This document shows, piece by piece, positions 28,742-38,092 of a stretch of 47,233 nucleotides of DNA. The stretch is taken from NCBI GenBank assembly GCA_046704785.1, contig JBJKRF010000092.1, forward strand, positions 1 to 47,233, read 5' to 3'. Both the position numbers and the translations under genes were made by a program. The DNA comes from JBJKRF01 sp046704785 (GTDB lineage Bacteria > Chloroflexota > Anaerolineae > Anaerolineales > Villigracilaceae). The notes under the pieces are model-generated. The model was not told where the DNA came from. It saw only the letters and a program-made list of their open reading frames with translations, and ran no database searches. The first letter of the stretch is position 1. Every line of letters begins with the position of its first letter.

Positions 28742-29683
28742 TTATTTAACGTATTGGCTAAGATCGATGCCCGAAGCTTGCAGGTAAGAGCGGAAGGTGT
28801 CGTAGACTGTGTCATCCGCCTTGGTGAGCCCGCCGATCTGATACAGGTCGTTGAGCGCCTTCTTCCCGTCATCCGTGCCGGCAATGGTCATCATGGCAGC
28901 CGTGATCTTGTCACGCAAATCTTGCGGCATATCCGGCGCATAGGACATGTTGTCGTTGGGGATGATGGCTTCGGTCTGGTAGATCACCACCACTTTGTCG
29001 TTGACATCGGGATGATCCGTCGCAATGCCGGAGCGTGCGTCGACGAAGGTAGCGCCGTAATCACAGATGCCGCCGTCATAGAGTGCCTGCACCACCTGGG
29101 TATGGCCCCCAGAGAAGACTGGGTTCGGGATGTCGGCGTCGGTCAGTCCGGCTTTCTTGAGGAAGATGAGCGGAATGACGTACCCCGAAGTGGACTCGGG
29201 ATCGGCGAAGCAAGCTTTCTTGCCCTTGAATTGTTGCAGAACCGAAATTTCAGCTTCCGTGCCGGGCGTATCCGCTGCGGGCGTAAAGCCGGCAGACGCC
29301 GGTGCGATGAACTGCGAGCCGTAGTGATCGGAACCAAAGCGCTGAGTGATCAGGGCAACATCCGCATATCCTTTTTGGTGGGCCAGGATATATGCAAAGG
29401 TCGCCATCCAACCGATCTGCGCATTGCCGGAACCCATGGCTTCGGTCAGAGCGGCGTAGGATGTCGGCACGACACCCTTGAACGTCAGGCCTGTTTGCTT
29501 TGACAGCAGGTCCAACAGCTCCTGCCCGCCGGCGGTGATCTCTTGCGAAGTGCCGGACGGCTCAAAGGCGACCACGATCGGGTTGTCTGCTGTCCCCAAA
29601 GCCGGCGCCTGGGGGCCACAGGCAGCCAGAAGCATGGAGACTACAACCAGCACAGCAAAAAGCAAGTACGGGGTGCGTTTCAT
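28742..29683 (-). CDS. phnD: Phosphonate/phosphite-type ABC transporter substrate-binding lipoprotein
   Basis: A 313-aa periplasm-side binding protein of the PhnD/PtxB superfamily. The signal peptide ends SMLLAACG (Cys ~22 lipidated). The mature part has VAFEPSGTSQEI, YAALTEAMGSGNAQIGWM, DPESTSGYVIPLIFLKKAG, the typical PhnD anion-site loop, and NDNMSYAPDMP. The ATG at 29683 has GAGGAG about 8 nt upstream; an earlier ATG at 29701 lies within that site. No C-P lyase, phosphonatase or phosphite dehydrogenase gene is near, so the ligand is not fixed. Confidence 0.9.
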   Translation of the reverse strand: MKRTPYLLFAVLVVVSMLLAACGPQAPALGTADNPIVVAFEPSGTSQEITAGGQELLDLLSKQTGLTFKGVVPTSYAALTEAMGSGNAQIGWMATFAYILAHQKGYADVALITQRFGSDHYGSQFIAPASAGFTPAADTPGTEAEISVLQQFKGKKACFADPESTSGYVIPLIFLKKAGLTDADIPNPVFSGGHTQVVQALYDGGICDYGATFVDARSGIATDHPDVNDKVVVIYQTEAIIPNDNMSYAPDMPQDLRDKITAAMMTIAGTDDGKKALNDLYQIGGLTKADDTVYDTFRSYLQASGIDLSQYVK

Positions 29684-29745
29684 GAAGCATTCTCCTCTCA
29701 TGAAAGTAAAAGGGTATGAATGGGAAAAGACTCTCCCTGCGCAGA

Positions 29746-29774
29746 ATCATACACTTAGTTTTTAAATATGACAA
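29746..29774 (-). promoter_or_regulatory. Promoter of the phnD-phnC-phnE-phnE operon
   Basis: On the minus strand TTGTCA (29774-29769), 17 nt, TATGAT (29751-29746). The -35 reads TTGTCATATTT, similar to a single PhoB half-site (CTGTCAT), but no second half-site is seen. A palindrome GTCAGT-ATATCG-ACTGAC at 29812-29829 lies 37 nt upstream and could be an operator. Confidence 0.65.
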
Positions 29775-29863
29775 TATTTGCCTGCCCAATTCAGGTTAAC
29801 AAGTGATAAACGTCAGTATATCGACTGACTTAAAAGTCCCTTTCGCAAGCCGGCCTCGCCAGT

Positions 29864-29951
29864 GCCGCAACTTTATGGAAGTGGAGAGCGCAAGGCCTGT
29901 TTTTCGGGGAAGAAATCCAGAACGCGACCCTACAACTTAAGGAAGTTGCGG
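29864..29951 (+). repeat. Mini inverted-repeat element, copy A (MITE-like)
   Basis: An ~87-bp element with 9-bp terminal inverted repeats CCGCAACTT (29865-29873) and AAGTTGCGG (29943-29951). It matches copy B (25243-25326, opposite strand) at about 85% with two single-base gaps by eye. It encodes nothing credible. Size, terminal repeats and paired occurrence fit a non-autonomous mini-transposon or REP-like repeat. Confidence 0.75.
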
Positions 29952-30051
29952 TACTTAGTGCGTGAGGCAATCTCCCACAAAACAAAAGCGGATGGCACGA
30001 TCTGGATTCATAACATCCGGGAAGCTTGCGAGGGGCTGTTAAATGTGTCGG

Positions 30052-30086
30052 TTGATAATTCCGGCGATACCGCTATAATTATTCGT
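30052..30086 (+). promoter_or_regulatory. Promoter of the DUF4230 gene, placed for a leaderless mRNA
   Basis: TTGATA (30052-30057), 16 nt, TATAAT (30074-30079), then only 7 nt to the ATG at 30087. The predicted start is at or next to the A of the ATG. No Shine-Dalgarno sequence is present. Confidence 0.65.
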
Positions 30087-30752
30087 ATGAATAAGTCAAA
30101 TTTCGTCCTGATCGTACTCATCCTGGTGATTCTGGGTGCCGCCTATTACCTGGTGCAATCCGCCCAACAGAGCGCCCAAAGCGCGATCAACAGCGCCGTT
30201 GCGCCTTTTCAGCAAAGTAACGCCTCGCTGCAAACCCAGGTAGCGGACTTGCTGCACCCCACGCCGACGATAATTCCCGACCCGGTGACGATCATCAAGG
30301 ATGTGCAGGCTCTGGCGCGCCTGGAGACAATCCAGTACACCGTGGAAAAGGTCATCACCGCGCAAGTTGGTCAGGGCGATTTCAGTTTTCTCTTCGGCGA
30401 TAAATTACTCTTCGTGGCGCACGGCACCGTCATCGCCGGCATCGATATGGCAAAAATCCAGCCGGGAGACATGCAGCTTGAGGGGACCACACTCAACGTC
30501 CGCCTGCCGGCAGCCGAGGTGTTCGTCGCCACGCTGGACAACAATAAATCGTACGTCTATGACCGCGAAACGGGTATTCTGACCCACGGCGACAGCAATC
30601 TGGAAACGACGGCGCGCCAGGCAGCGGAGGACGAAATCAAAAAGGCAGCCCTGGACGACGGCATCTTGAATACCGCCCAACAAAACGCCGAGGCTTACCT
30701 ATCCAAGTTTTTTGCAGCCCTGGGTTATAAAGATACAAATTTTGTGCACTGA
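30087..30752 (+). CDS. DUF4230 membrane-anchored protein
   Basis: A 221-aa protein with one N-terminal membrane helix (residues about 5-24), a short polar stalk and a DUF4230 domain outside the cytoplasm. Characteristic strings are LARLETIQYTVEKV, LLFVAHGTVIAGIDM, VRLPAAEVFVATLDN and SYVYDRETGILT. Function of the family is unknown; it is common in Chloroflexota and Firmicutes. The ATG at 30087 is chosen because the membrane helix follows directly and a strong promoter lies just upstream; the longer frame runs through the mini-repeat. Confidence 0.85.
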   Translation: MNKSNFVLIVLILVILGAAYYLVQSAQQSAQSAINSAVAPFQQSNASLQTQVADLLHPTPTIIPDPVTIIKDVQALARLETIQYTVEKVITAQVGQGDFSFLFGDKLLFVAHGTVIAGIDMAKIQPGDMQLEGTTLNVRLPAAEVFVATLDNNKSYVYDRETGILTHGDSNLETTARQAAEDEIKKAALDDGILNTAQQNAEAYLSKFFAALGYKDTNFVH

Positions 30753-30754
30753 TG

Positions 30755-30786
30755 AAAACGCCCCGCAGTGGCTGCGGGGCGTTTTT
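30755..30786. terminator. Bidirectional terminator DUF4230 / lipM
   Basis: A 14-bp stem AAAACGCCCCGCAG/CTGCGGGGCGTTTT (30755-30768 and 30772-30785) with a TGG loop and T tracts on both sides. It serves the plus-strand DUF4230 gene and can serve the minus-strand operon ending at 30810. Confidence 0.93.
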
Positions 30787-30809
30787 GATTCCATATGTAT
30801 CCAAGCCAC

Positions 30810-31625
30810 TTAAACGCGTTCCGTCCAGGTGGGGTGATCGTATTTTTCGCGGAGCAGGGCCTGCGCCCGCGACAGTTCCGAGTCGCTCAAGGCGCTTTCT
30901 TCCAGGCGGAGGCTCAACTCGCTCTCGAATGCCTGTAGGAAGGCCTGCGCCGCCGTTTCCCAGGAGATGCGCCTGTTGAGCACGGTCTCCACGGTGGTGG
31001 CACGCGCCAGCAAACGGGTGGAAGCCGTCTTGCGGGTCGCCTCGTCGGAGAAGGCTAAAGCCTGGGTGATGCGTGTCAGGTCTCCGTAAAGCGGCAGCGA
31101 CCCGTGTTGAAGCACCCCCAGTTTGCGACGAGCCTGGGCAGAGCCCATCAGCTTTTTCCCATGGACCACAATTTCATAAGTCGAAGGCACCTCGAAGCAC
31201 ACCGCCCCTTTGGCAGCGTCCAGCGCCGGGACATTCTCTTCCATTTCGACGGGTATATCCAACGCATGCAATGCCCGGATGAGCGCCTTCGCCAATCGAT
31301 GGTAACTCTCCAACACGGTGCCTTGCAAGCGAGGTTCATCCGGCGGGGCGCTGACCGAGTAGGTCAGTTCGTCGGTGTGCAAAATCGCGCGCCCGCCGGT
31401 GGGGCGGCGTACCACCTCCCAACCGTGGGAGGTCAGGCGTTCCTTGTCCACGTCGGCAAAAGGTTGGGCGTAGCCCAGGGAAAGGCAGGGCGGCTCCCAG
31501 GCATACAGGCGCAGCGTAGGAGGCGCCGCACCGCGCCCGACGCTTTCCAGGATGGCCTCGTCGACGGCCATATTCCAGGGCCCGCGCGCGGCGGGCGTGA
31601 GGATCAATCGCCAAAGATCTGCCAT
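30810..31625 (-). CDS. lipM: Octanoyltransferase LipM / lipoate-protein ligase family
   Basis: A 271-aa protein of the biotin/lipoate ligase fold that attaches octanoyl or lipoyl groups to lipoyl domains of 2-oxoacid dehydrogenases or GcvH. RRPTGGRAILHTDELTYS (73-90) and the conserved Lys158 in HGKKLMGSAQARR are present. Cys143 in VCFEVPSTYEI is at the place of the acyl-thioester Cys of Bacillus LipM, favouring octanoyltransferase over an ATP-dependent ligase. It starts 3 nt after the acylphosphatase stop and ends the operon. Ligase activity cannot be ruled out. Confidence 0.87.
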   Translation of the reverse strand: MADLWRLILTPAARGPWNMAVDEAILESVGRGAAPPTLRLYAWEPPCLSLGYAQPFADVDKERLTSHGWEVVRRPTGGRAILHTDELTYSVSAPPDEPRLQGTVLESYHRLAKALIRALHALDIPVEMEENVPALDAAKGAVCFEVPSTYEIVVHGKKLMGSAQARRKLGVLQHGSLPLYGDLTRITQALAFSDEATRKTASTRLLARATTVETVLNRRISWETAAQAFLQAFESELSLRLEESALSDSELSRAQALLREKYDHPTWTERV

Positions 31626-31628
31626 GAC

Positions 31629-31934
31629 TCAACGGGAAGAACGGATTTCGAAGCCGGATAACTCGCCGTCGGGTGTTTCCCATTCCACACGGACGTCGTC
31701 GACGCGCGAACTCGGCGGCCCCGCTTTGACCATCTCGACGAAAACCTCGACGCGCTCCTGCTTGCCTTCGGCCAGGCATTCCACCTGGTTCCAACTGACG
31801 TTGCGCACCCAACCGGCAACCCCCGCCTGACCCGCGATAAAGGCGACGAAGGCCCGAAACCCCACTCCCTGCACGCGCCCGGTAAACCAGAGATGGACGC
31901 ATACGGTGTTATTTTGGTTTGGGGCTGTCGTCAT
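31629..31934 (-). CDS. acyP: Acylphosphatase
   Basis: A 101-aa enzyme that hydrolyses carboxyl-phosphate bonds such as in acetyl phosphate or carbamoyl phosphate. The signature GRVQGVGFR (19-27) gives phosphate-binding Arg27, and GWVRNV (41-46) gives catalytic Asn45. Length is normal. Its start overlaps the 3' end of the upstream peptidase gene by 26 nt, and lipM follows after 3 nt. Confidence 0.95.
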   Translation of the reverse strand: MTTAPNQNNTVCVHLWFTGRVQGVGFRAFVAFIAGQAGVAGWVRNVSWNQVECLAEGKQERVEVFVEMVKAGPPSSRVDDVRVEWETPDGELSGFEIRSSR

Positions 31935-33117
31935 CGCTTTCCTTTCTGAAGCGCAATCCCAACCAGAGAGGCGGCAACAGCACCACGGCCAGGATCAGCA
32001 GATAAGGCAATAGATTGACAAGGCCTCGCAAACCGCGGTTCTCGCCCAACACCTGGCTGCGCCAGTTGTTTTCGAGCTGGTCCAGCGGTTGTCCAAGAGC
32101 CTGCGCGGCGCCACTCTGACAATCCAGGCCGTTGGCGTAGGCTTGGAGAAGGCTTTCCAACCCAGATGCGCCGAACTTATCTATCAGATAGCGCGTAAAC
32201 GACTCGGACTCTGCATAAGCAAGAAAAACGCCCGACATGTCGACGGGGAAAGAGTCGCACAAATCATTCAAGGGAATCAGCGTTCCATTTTGGACGGCCA
32301 TGGAAAGCGCCGTCGGGTAGTCGGGATTCGGCGAGCGCTCCGCCACCGAAGCGATTCCCTCCTGCAACCAGGTCGGCAACTGGTCATAACGGCTTCCAAC
32401 CCGATCATACGTCAGGATATGGGCCAATTCGTGTGGAATCTCGCGGTCCATGTCCACGCCCTGTTCGTCACCGGGCGAAATGGCAACCAACGCTACCCCA
32501 AGATCGGGGCTGGCTTCGCCGTCGACCAGCATTTGCCCCCCCAGGCTGAGCGCGCTTTGCAGGTCGGCAGGCGTGGCATAGATGTAAACGTCGATGGGGG
32601 CTGTGGGCAACGATCCGGGTAGAATCTGTTGCCCTTCCTGCAAGCCGGCCTGCGCCGCATCGAAGGCCTCCTGTCCGAAAGACAGGTCGCCAGCATACCA
32701 ATGCAAGTGAATGTGGTTATCTTCGAGCGTCTGCCAGGGAAAACGATTATCGATGTAGTTGAAGGAATATTGTGCCGTGGTCACTTCCTGCCCGCCCTGA
32801 AACGTAACACGATACCAGAAAATCACAGGCGCAAACGGACGGATGGGCCCTTCGTCAAAGGTATAGCGATAGGTGACCTGTCCATCGCCTTGAATCTGCG
32901 CCTGCGCGGTATGTGTGTTGCTCTCGCCCTGCGCGCGGAACAAAATGACCACTTGCTGAATGGGCGTCGAGGCCGCCATGTGCGACTGGAACGTCACCTG
33001 CTCTCCAAACGCAAACGAGACGTGAATATCCGTCACCTGGACGGCACCCTGCGCTTGAACAGGCCAGACGGGAGACAACAGGAAACACAAAAGGAAGATG
33101 GAGAGGATGCGCTGCAT
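31909..33117 (-). CDS. Secreted, membrane-anchored peptidase MA-like metallopeptidase
   Basis: A 402-aa exported protein. Residues 1-23 are a signal peptide (VWPVQAQG cleavage). Residues ~25-125 form a beta-rich domain, and the peptidase MA-like gluzincin domain follows with HELAH (229-233) and a downstream Glu253 in WLQEGIAS. One C-terminal helix (about 370-393) followed by RFRKESDDD anchors it with the catalytic domain outside. The ATG at 33117 is supported by the signal peptide. Substrate unknown. A minus-strand terminator-like hairpin (33155-33194) separates it from the HEAT-repeat gene. Confidence 0.85.
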   Translation of the reverse strand: MQRILSIFLLCFLLSPVWPVQAQGAVQVTDIHVSFAFGEQVTFQSHMAASTPIQQVVILFRAQGESNTHTAQAQIQGDGQVTYRYTFDEGPIRPFAPVIFWYRVTFQGGQEVTTAQYSFNYIDNRFPWQTLEDNHIHLHWYAGDLSFGQEAFDAAQAGLQEGQQILPGSLPTAPIDVYIYATPADLQSALSLGGQMLVDGEASPDLGVALVAISPGDEQGVDMDREIPHELAHILTYDRVGSRYDQLPTWLQEGIASVAERSPNPDYPTALSMAVQNGTLIPLNDLCDSFPVDMSGVFLAYAESESFTRYLIDKFGASGLESLLQAYANGLDCQSGAAQALGQPLDQLENNWRSQVLGENRGLRGLVNLLPYLLILAVVLLPPLWLGLRFRKESDDDSPKPK

Positions 33118-33154
33118 TGATTTACCGTTTGGCGGTGAATAGTGAGAGGCTTGC

Positions 33155-33194
33155 GAGAAAACCTCCTGCACAGAGGGATAAAACCGGCAGGAGG
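33155..33194 (-). terminator. Terminator-like hairpin downstream of the HEAT-repeat gene
   Basis: On the minus strand CCTCCTGC pairs with GCAGGAGG (33194-33187 and 33169-33162) around a 17-nt loop, then TTTTCTC. This would end transcription of the rseP-HEAT unit about 105 nt past its stop. Confidence 0.55.
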
Positions 33195-33297
33195 GTATCA
33201 ACAAAAGTAACCTGGAAAGGATAGTCCGGCTACAAGACCGGATGCGAAAAGCGGTTCTCCGGGCGCCGCCTACCACGGCTGTTCCCGGAAAACCAGT

Positions 33298-34269
33298 TCA
33301 TTCATCATTGAGTTCGTCTTCGTCAGGATCGTAGGCCAACAAATCGAATCTCTCGGCATCTTCGGTGAAAGACAGATTGGCGAGTGCATCCTCGATATAC
33401 TCGATGACATCTTCATCATCGGTCTGGTCGAGCAGCGCTTCGAGATAAGTGCGCACATCTTCCCCGCCAATTTGCGAAAGCGACCAGATCATGGCCTGGA
33501 GCACGTCATCGTCATCTTCCTCATCGAACATACCAAGCAGGACGGAACGGGCCGCGCTCAGCCCCAGTTCACCGGCTGCGACGACCGCCGCCAACCGAAG
33601 CTTCGGATCATCACTGCCTAAAGCCCCGACGACGTGATCCCGCCAACGAGGGTTGGCCGAACGCCCCATAGCCCACAGCGCAGCAGCTACCGCCAACGGA
33701 TCGTGCCGGGAAAAGTTGGTCTCGATCAATTTCTCGACTTCCGGTCGGCTGGAATATCCCAGGGCCTCAAGCGCAGCATAGCGCAAGGCTTCCGGCGCAT
33801 CCTCCTGCGCCGCCTGGATCAGGCTCTCCTCGATCTGGTTTTGCGTCGACTGGGAGAGGCGCTCCAACTCAGCCAAACGGACAAATTGTCCGAGCAGGCT
33901 GGCCGCCGCAGCGCGTGGAGCTACCGCCGGGTCGTCCGCCACGATTTCCACCAGGCGTGGAATCAAATGGGCGTCCTCACTCTCTTCGAGCAGTTCCAAA
34001 GCCAGGGTGCGCACCTGTGCGTCGCCATCGTCGAGCAGCGCACTCGCCAAAACATCGTACGAGACGAGCGTATCTTCTTTGAACCGTTCAACCAGGTTAC
34101 GCAGCAGAATACGTTTACGGCGCAGCAGGACGCGCGGCCAAACCACCATCAGCGCGGCCAGGTTCGCGGGCGTCAGGTCGGAGAAATGTTCGAGGTAACG
34201 CGACGGGAAATTCGCCGACTCGTCGGTCAGGGCCTGGAGAATGGTTTGGAAGGAAACTTTCTGCGCCAT
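33298..34269 (-). CDS. HEAT-repeat protein
   Basis: A 323-aa cytoplasmic alpha-solenoid. Repeating helical pairs of about 30-35 residues are visible, for example DGDAQVRTLALELLEES, DAPEALRYAALEALGYS, DPLAVAAALWAMGRS, DPKLRLAAVVAAGELG and DDDVLQAMIWSLSQIGG. The C-terminus is very acidic (DPDEDELNDE). Such proteins usually scaffold protein contacts, some with phycobilin-lyase-like or PBS-lyase HEAT motifs; no catalytic residues are visible. It starts 3 nt after the RseP-like stop, so it may work with that protease. Confidence 0.85.
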   Translation of the reverse strand: MAQKVSFQTILQALTDESANFPSRYLEHFSDLTPANLAALMVVWPRVLLRRKRILLRNLVERFKEDTLVSYDVLASALLDDGDAQVRTLALELLEESEDAHLIPRLVEIVADDPAVAPRAAAASLLGQFVRLAELERLSQSTQNQIEESLIQAAQEDAPEALRYAALEALGYSSRPEVEKLIETNFSRHDPLAVAAALWAMGRSANPRWRDHVVGALGSDDPKLRLAAVVAAGELGLSAARSVLLGMFDEEDDDDVLQAMIWSLSQIGGEDVRTYLEALLDQTDDEDVIEYIEDALANLSFTEDAERFDLLAYDPDEDELNDE

Positions 34270-34272
34270 GGT

Positions 34273-35658
<1,386 letters not shown>

Positions 35659-35828
35659 AGTCTTCCTTTACTTGTGACCGTTAAAAAACACTTGCGTTGA
35701 TTATATCTCGTTTTATCGGCCCGCTCTCGGCCATCAGACCGGCGCTTCCGAGGCCTTTACCACGGGAAATTCCAGAGTACCCAAAAATCCCGTTGTCGAA
35801 GCCGGGTGCTTTGTGGTAAAAAGGTCGT

Positions 35829-36821
35829 ATGAATTCTTGGGATGTATTCGGCCACGATTGGGCTGTCGAGATGCTGCAAGGCCATCTCACACGCGGCAGC
35901 TTGCGGCACGCTTACCTGTTCACCGGGCCCACCGGCGTCGGGCGGCGGACGCTTGCCCTGCGGCTGGCCCAGGCGTTGAACTGTCCGAGTCCGTCTGCGC
36001 CCGGCGTACCCTGTTGCACCTGTCGCACCTGCCAGCAGATCGAGGCCGGACAGAACGCCGACCTGATGGTGGTGCAGGCTGAAAACGAGGGGGGAACGCT
36101 CAGGGTCGAGCAGGTACGCGAGGTGCAGAAATTCCTGTCGCTGCGGCCTTATTTCTCCGCTTATAAAGTTGTGCTGCTCTTACGCTTCCAGGAAGCCAAC
36201 CTCAACGCCCAGAACGCGCTGCTCAAGACGTTGGAGGAAGCCCCGGATTTCGCCAGCTTGCTGCTGACCGCCGATAACGCCGAGCAACTGCTGCCGACCA
36301 TCGTCTCACGCTGCGAGATTCTGCGCCTGCACCCGCTGCGCACTGAATCCGTGGCGGAATTCCTGGCTGCGCACGCTGTAGAGTCTGACAAGGCGCGCCT
36401 GTTGGCCCATCTCGCCGATGGACGGCCCGGTTACGCCTTGCGGCTCTCCCAGGATGAAAAGGCGCTGGCGTTCCGCGCCGAGAAGTTGGACGACCTGACC
36501 CGCCTGCTGGCGTCCAAAGGCTGGGAGCGCTTCGACTACGCCATGAAGCTCGCCAAAGACAAGGACGCCTTCCGACAGGCGCTGTTGGTCTGGCTCTCGT
36601 ATTGGCGCGACGTACTGATGAAAACCTGTGACGCCAGCATCCCGTTGACCAACGCCGACCGCGCCAAAGAGATCGAGGCCCTGGCGCACAGCCTGGACAT
36701 CCCCCGTGCGCGGCTTGTTACTGAAAAGCTGGAAAGAGCGGTAGAACAGCTCGAAAAGAACGTCAACGCGCGGCTGTTGGCCGAGGTCATTTTGATGGAC
36801 TGGCCGCACCTCTCGCTTTAA
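35829..36821 (+). CDS. holB: DNA polymerase III subunit delta'
   Basis: A 330-aa clamp-loader subunit that helps place the sliding clamp on primed DNA. It is a AAA+-fold protein with GPTGVGRRT (33-41), where the Walker A lysine is replaced by Arg as expected for the ATPase-inactive delta' type. Zinc-module cysteines are at 52, 62/63, 65 and 68, and LNAQNALLKTLEEAP and TIVSRCEILR (SRC motif) follow. Length is normal. AAGG lies 4 nt before the ATG. It stands alone and converges on the small gene at 36836. Confidence 0.92.
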   Translation: MNSWDVFGHDWAVEMLQGHLTRGSLRHAYLFTGPTGVGRRTLALRLAQALNCPSPSAPGVPCCTCRTCQQIEAGQNADLMVVQAENEGGTLRVEQVREVQKFLSLRPYFSAYKVVLLLRFQEANLNAQNALLKTLEEAPDFASLLLTADNAEQLLPTIVSRCEILRLHPLRTESVAEFLAAHAVESDKARLLAHLADGRPGYALRLSQDEKALAFRAEKLDDLTRLLASKGWERFDYAMKLAKDKDAFRQALLVWLSYWRDVLMKTCDASIPLTNADRAKEIEALAHSLDIPRARLVTEKLERAVEQLEKNVNARLLAEVILMDWPHLSL

Positions 36822-36835
36822 CCCCGTTTCGCAAA

Positions 36836-37234
36836 TCAAATCCGCTCGACCGAGGCGCCCTCGTCATCGATTTCCACCCGCCAGTGGCCCAGTTCCTGGA
36901 CTCTGTACTCGACGGACAGCCCTTCCTCGTCACGCTCCACTTTTTCCAGGTGCACATGGCGCCGAAAAGCGAAGGTGACCAACTCCGGATTCCATTCTCC
37001 CTGCTCGTCGGGGTCGTAACCTGCCGGCGGCTCGTGGATGCGCTGCACTTCGACCTCGTTGATCAGCAAGCGCAGGACGGCTTCGGGCACATCAACGGCC
37101 CACAACAGACTGGCGCGCGCCTGGTCTTCCAACTCCAGTTCGCGCTCCTCATTGTTCAATTCCCATTGCACGGGCGACCAGATGGCCGGAAGTTCGTTGA
37201 CGTTCATGGTTTCGTAATCGACGGCTGATGGCAT
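36836..37234 (-). CDS. Hypothetical acidic protein
   Basis: A 132-aa cytoplasmic protein that I do not recognise. It is rich in Glu/Asp and Val, with alternating patterns that suggest beta strands (VTFAFRRHVHLEKVERDEEGLSVEYRV, split by short turns). GGAAGGA lies about 7 nt before the ATG at 37234, giving good support for expression. It ends 14 nt from the convergent holB stop. No motif suggests a function. Confidence 0.68.
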   Translation of the reverse strand: MPSAVDYETMNVNELPAIWSPVQWELNNEERELELEDQARASLLWAVDVPEAVLRLLINEVEVQRIHEPPAGYDPDEQGEWNPELVTFAFRRHVHLEKVERDEEGLSVEYRVQELGHWRVEIDDEGASVERI

Positions 37235-37271
37235 AGTTTATCCTTCCAAATAAATAAAATGTGGGCTCTTC

Positions 37272-37302
37272 GAGAATCAGTGGGATAAAGTAGATTTATG
37301 GG
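37272..37302 (+). repeat. Short dispersed repeat, copy 1
   Basis: The core GAGAATCAGTGGGATAAAG, followed by TAGATTTATGGG, matches the segment at 47104-47135 with a few transitions and one 1-nt gap. It lies between vapC and the small hypothetical gene. Confidence 0.5.
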
Positions 37303-37334
37303 TTTCATCTATACCTTTCGATTTCAAGAGGCTT

Positions 37335-37760
37335 TCATTTACCGCCTGGCACTTCCACCAAAATCCCATCGAAACGGTCGAAATGTTTCTTATCGAACGT
37401 GCCTGCCTTTTCGATCCCCTCCTGCAGCATCCAGGCCGCATGATAGGCATCGATAAAATCGACGTTCTTCTCGGCATACCAGACGACCGCATGGGTAACC
37501 AGGTCCGCACCAGCCACGCGCAAACCCGGTGTATGCAGAATAGCAAGTACCTTGTCTCGAATGTCTTCGCGGGGCAGCTCGTAAAAGCTCTCCAATGTCC
37601 AGACGATCTCGGCAAGAACCAACTCGGTCGTGACCAGAGATACCTGTCCCTGTCTGGCGCGCTGCAAAAGGCCCTCGACCGCATCTGCCTGGGCAGGCAC
37701 ATCGTTCGTCAGATAGCGCAGGAACAAATTGGTATCGGCAAATATTTTTTCAGCAGCCAC
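37335..37760 (-). CDS. vapC: PIN-domain toxin (VapC-type)
   Basis: A 141-aa PIN-domain ribonuclease, the toxin of a type II toxin-antitoxin pair. Acidic metal ligands are Asp9 in FADTNLFLRY, Glu near 51 in VLAEIVW and Asp near 100-103 in VDFIDAYHA. The start is GTG at 37760, preceded by GGGAG at a normal spacing, 2 nt after the antitoxin stop. Targets of VapC enzymes are usually tRNA or rRNA; the target here is unknown. Confidence 0.88.
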   Translation of the reverse strand: MAAEKIFADTNLFLRYLTNDVPAQADAVEGLLQRARQGQVSLVTTELVLAEIVWTLESFYELPREDIRDKVLAILHTPGLRVAGADLVTHAVVWYAEKNVDFIDAYHAAWMLQEGIEKAGTFDKKHFDRFDGILVEVPGGK

Positions 37761-37762
37761 CC

Positions 37763-38002
37763 TTATCTCCCTCGTTTCGCCCGTTCTACAATCACCTGTT
37801 TACGAATCGAATCGAAATCCTGCGTCTCAGAAACCGGCACGCTCCCACGCAAGTCCATTAAAGTCTGCGTAATCGGTTTGATGACCACTTGTTCGCCATC
37901 CACGATAAACGCAATTTGGTCCCCTTCCTCGACATGAATTTTGCGACGTATTTCCTTCGGCAGGGTAATCTGGCCCCGGCGCCCAACTCTGGTGGACAAC
38001 AT
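37763..38002 (-). CDS. vapB: AbrB/SpoVT-type antitoxin (VapB/MazE-like)
   Basis: A 79-aa swapped-hairpin AbrB DNA-binding protein: VGRRGQITLPKEIRRKI and EEGDQIAFIVDGEQVVIKP make the fold at residues 5-45, and the tail (46-79) would wrap the toxin. It should neutralise VapC and repress their shared promoter. AAGGAG lies 7 nt before the ATG. Confidence 0.9.
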   Translation of the reverse strand: MLSTRVGRRGQITLPKEIRRKIHVEEGDQIAFIVDGEQVVIKPITQTLMDLRGSVPVSETQDFDSIRKQVIVERAKRGR

Positions 38003-38049
38003 GGCAAACTCCTTTTGACTGACATTTCTACTTTTGCCAGACTATCTCA

Positions 38050-38059
38050 ATTATACCAG
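38050..38059 (-). promoter_or_regulatory. Extended -10 promoter of vapBC
   Basis: On the minus strand TGG-TATAAT (TATAAT at 38055-38050), an extended -10 box about 50 nt upstream of the antitoxin ATG. No good -35 is seen, as is common with extended -10 promoters. Confidence 0.5.
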
Positions 38060-38092
38060 CACACTTTTCCAGATTCCACCAGCGTCTGTCAC

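Larger units (their letters stand above)
29684..30086. other. Intergenic region phnD-DUF4230
   Basis: No coding gene. It contains the phnD promoter (29746-29774), a GTCAGT/ACTGAC palindrome (29812-29829), mini-repeat copy A (29864-29951), a GTGAGGCAATCTCCC tail typical of dispersed repeats, and the promoter of the DUF4230 gene (30052-30079). Confidence 0.65.

Noticed and set aside
29862..30086. In-frame N-terminal extension of the DUF4230 protein from 29862
   Set aside because: It translates the mini-repeat copy A and the promoter; no ribosome binding site, and the membrane helix starts at 30087.
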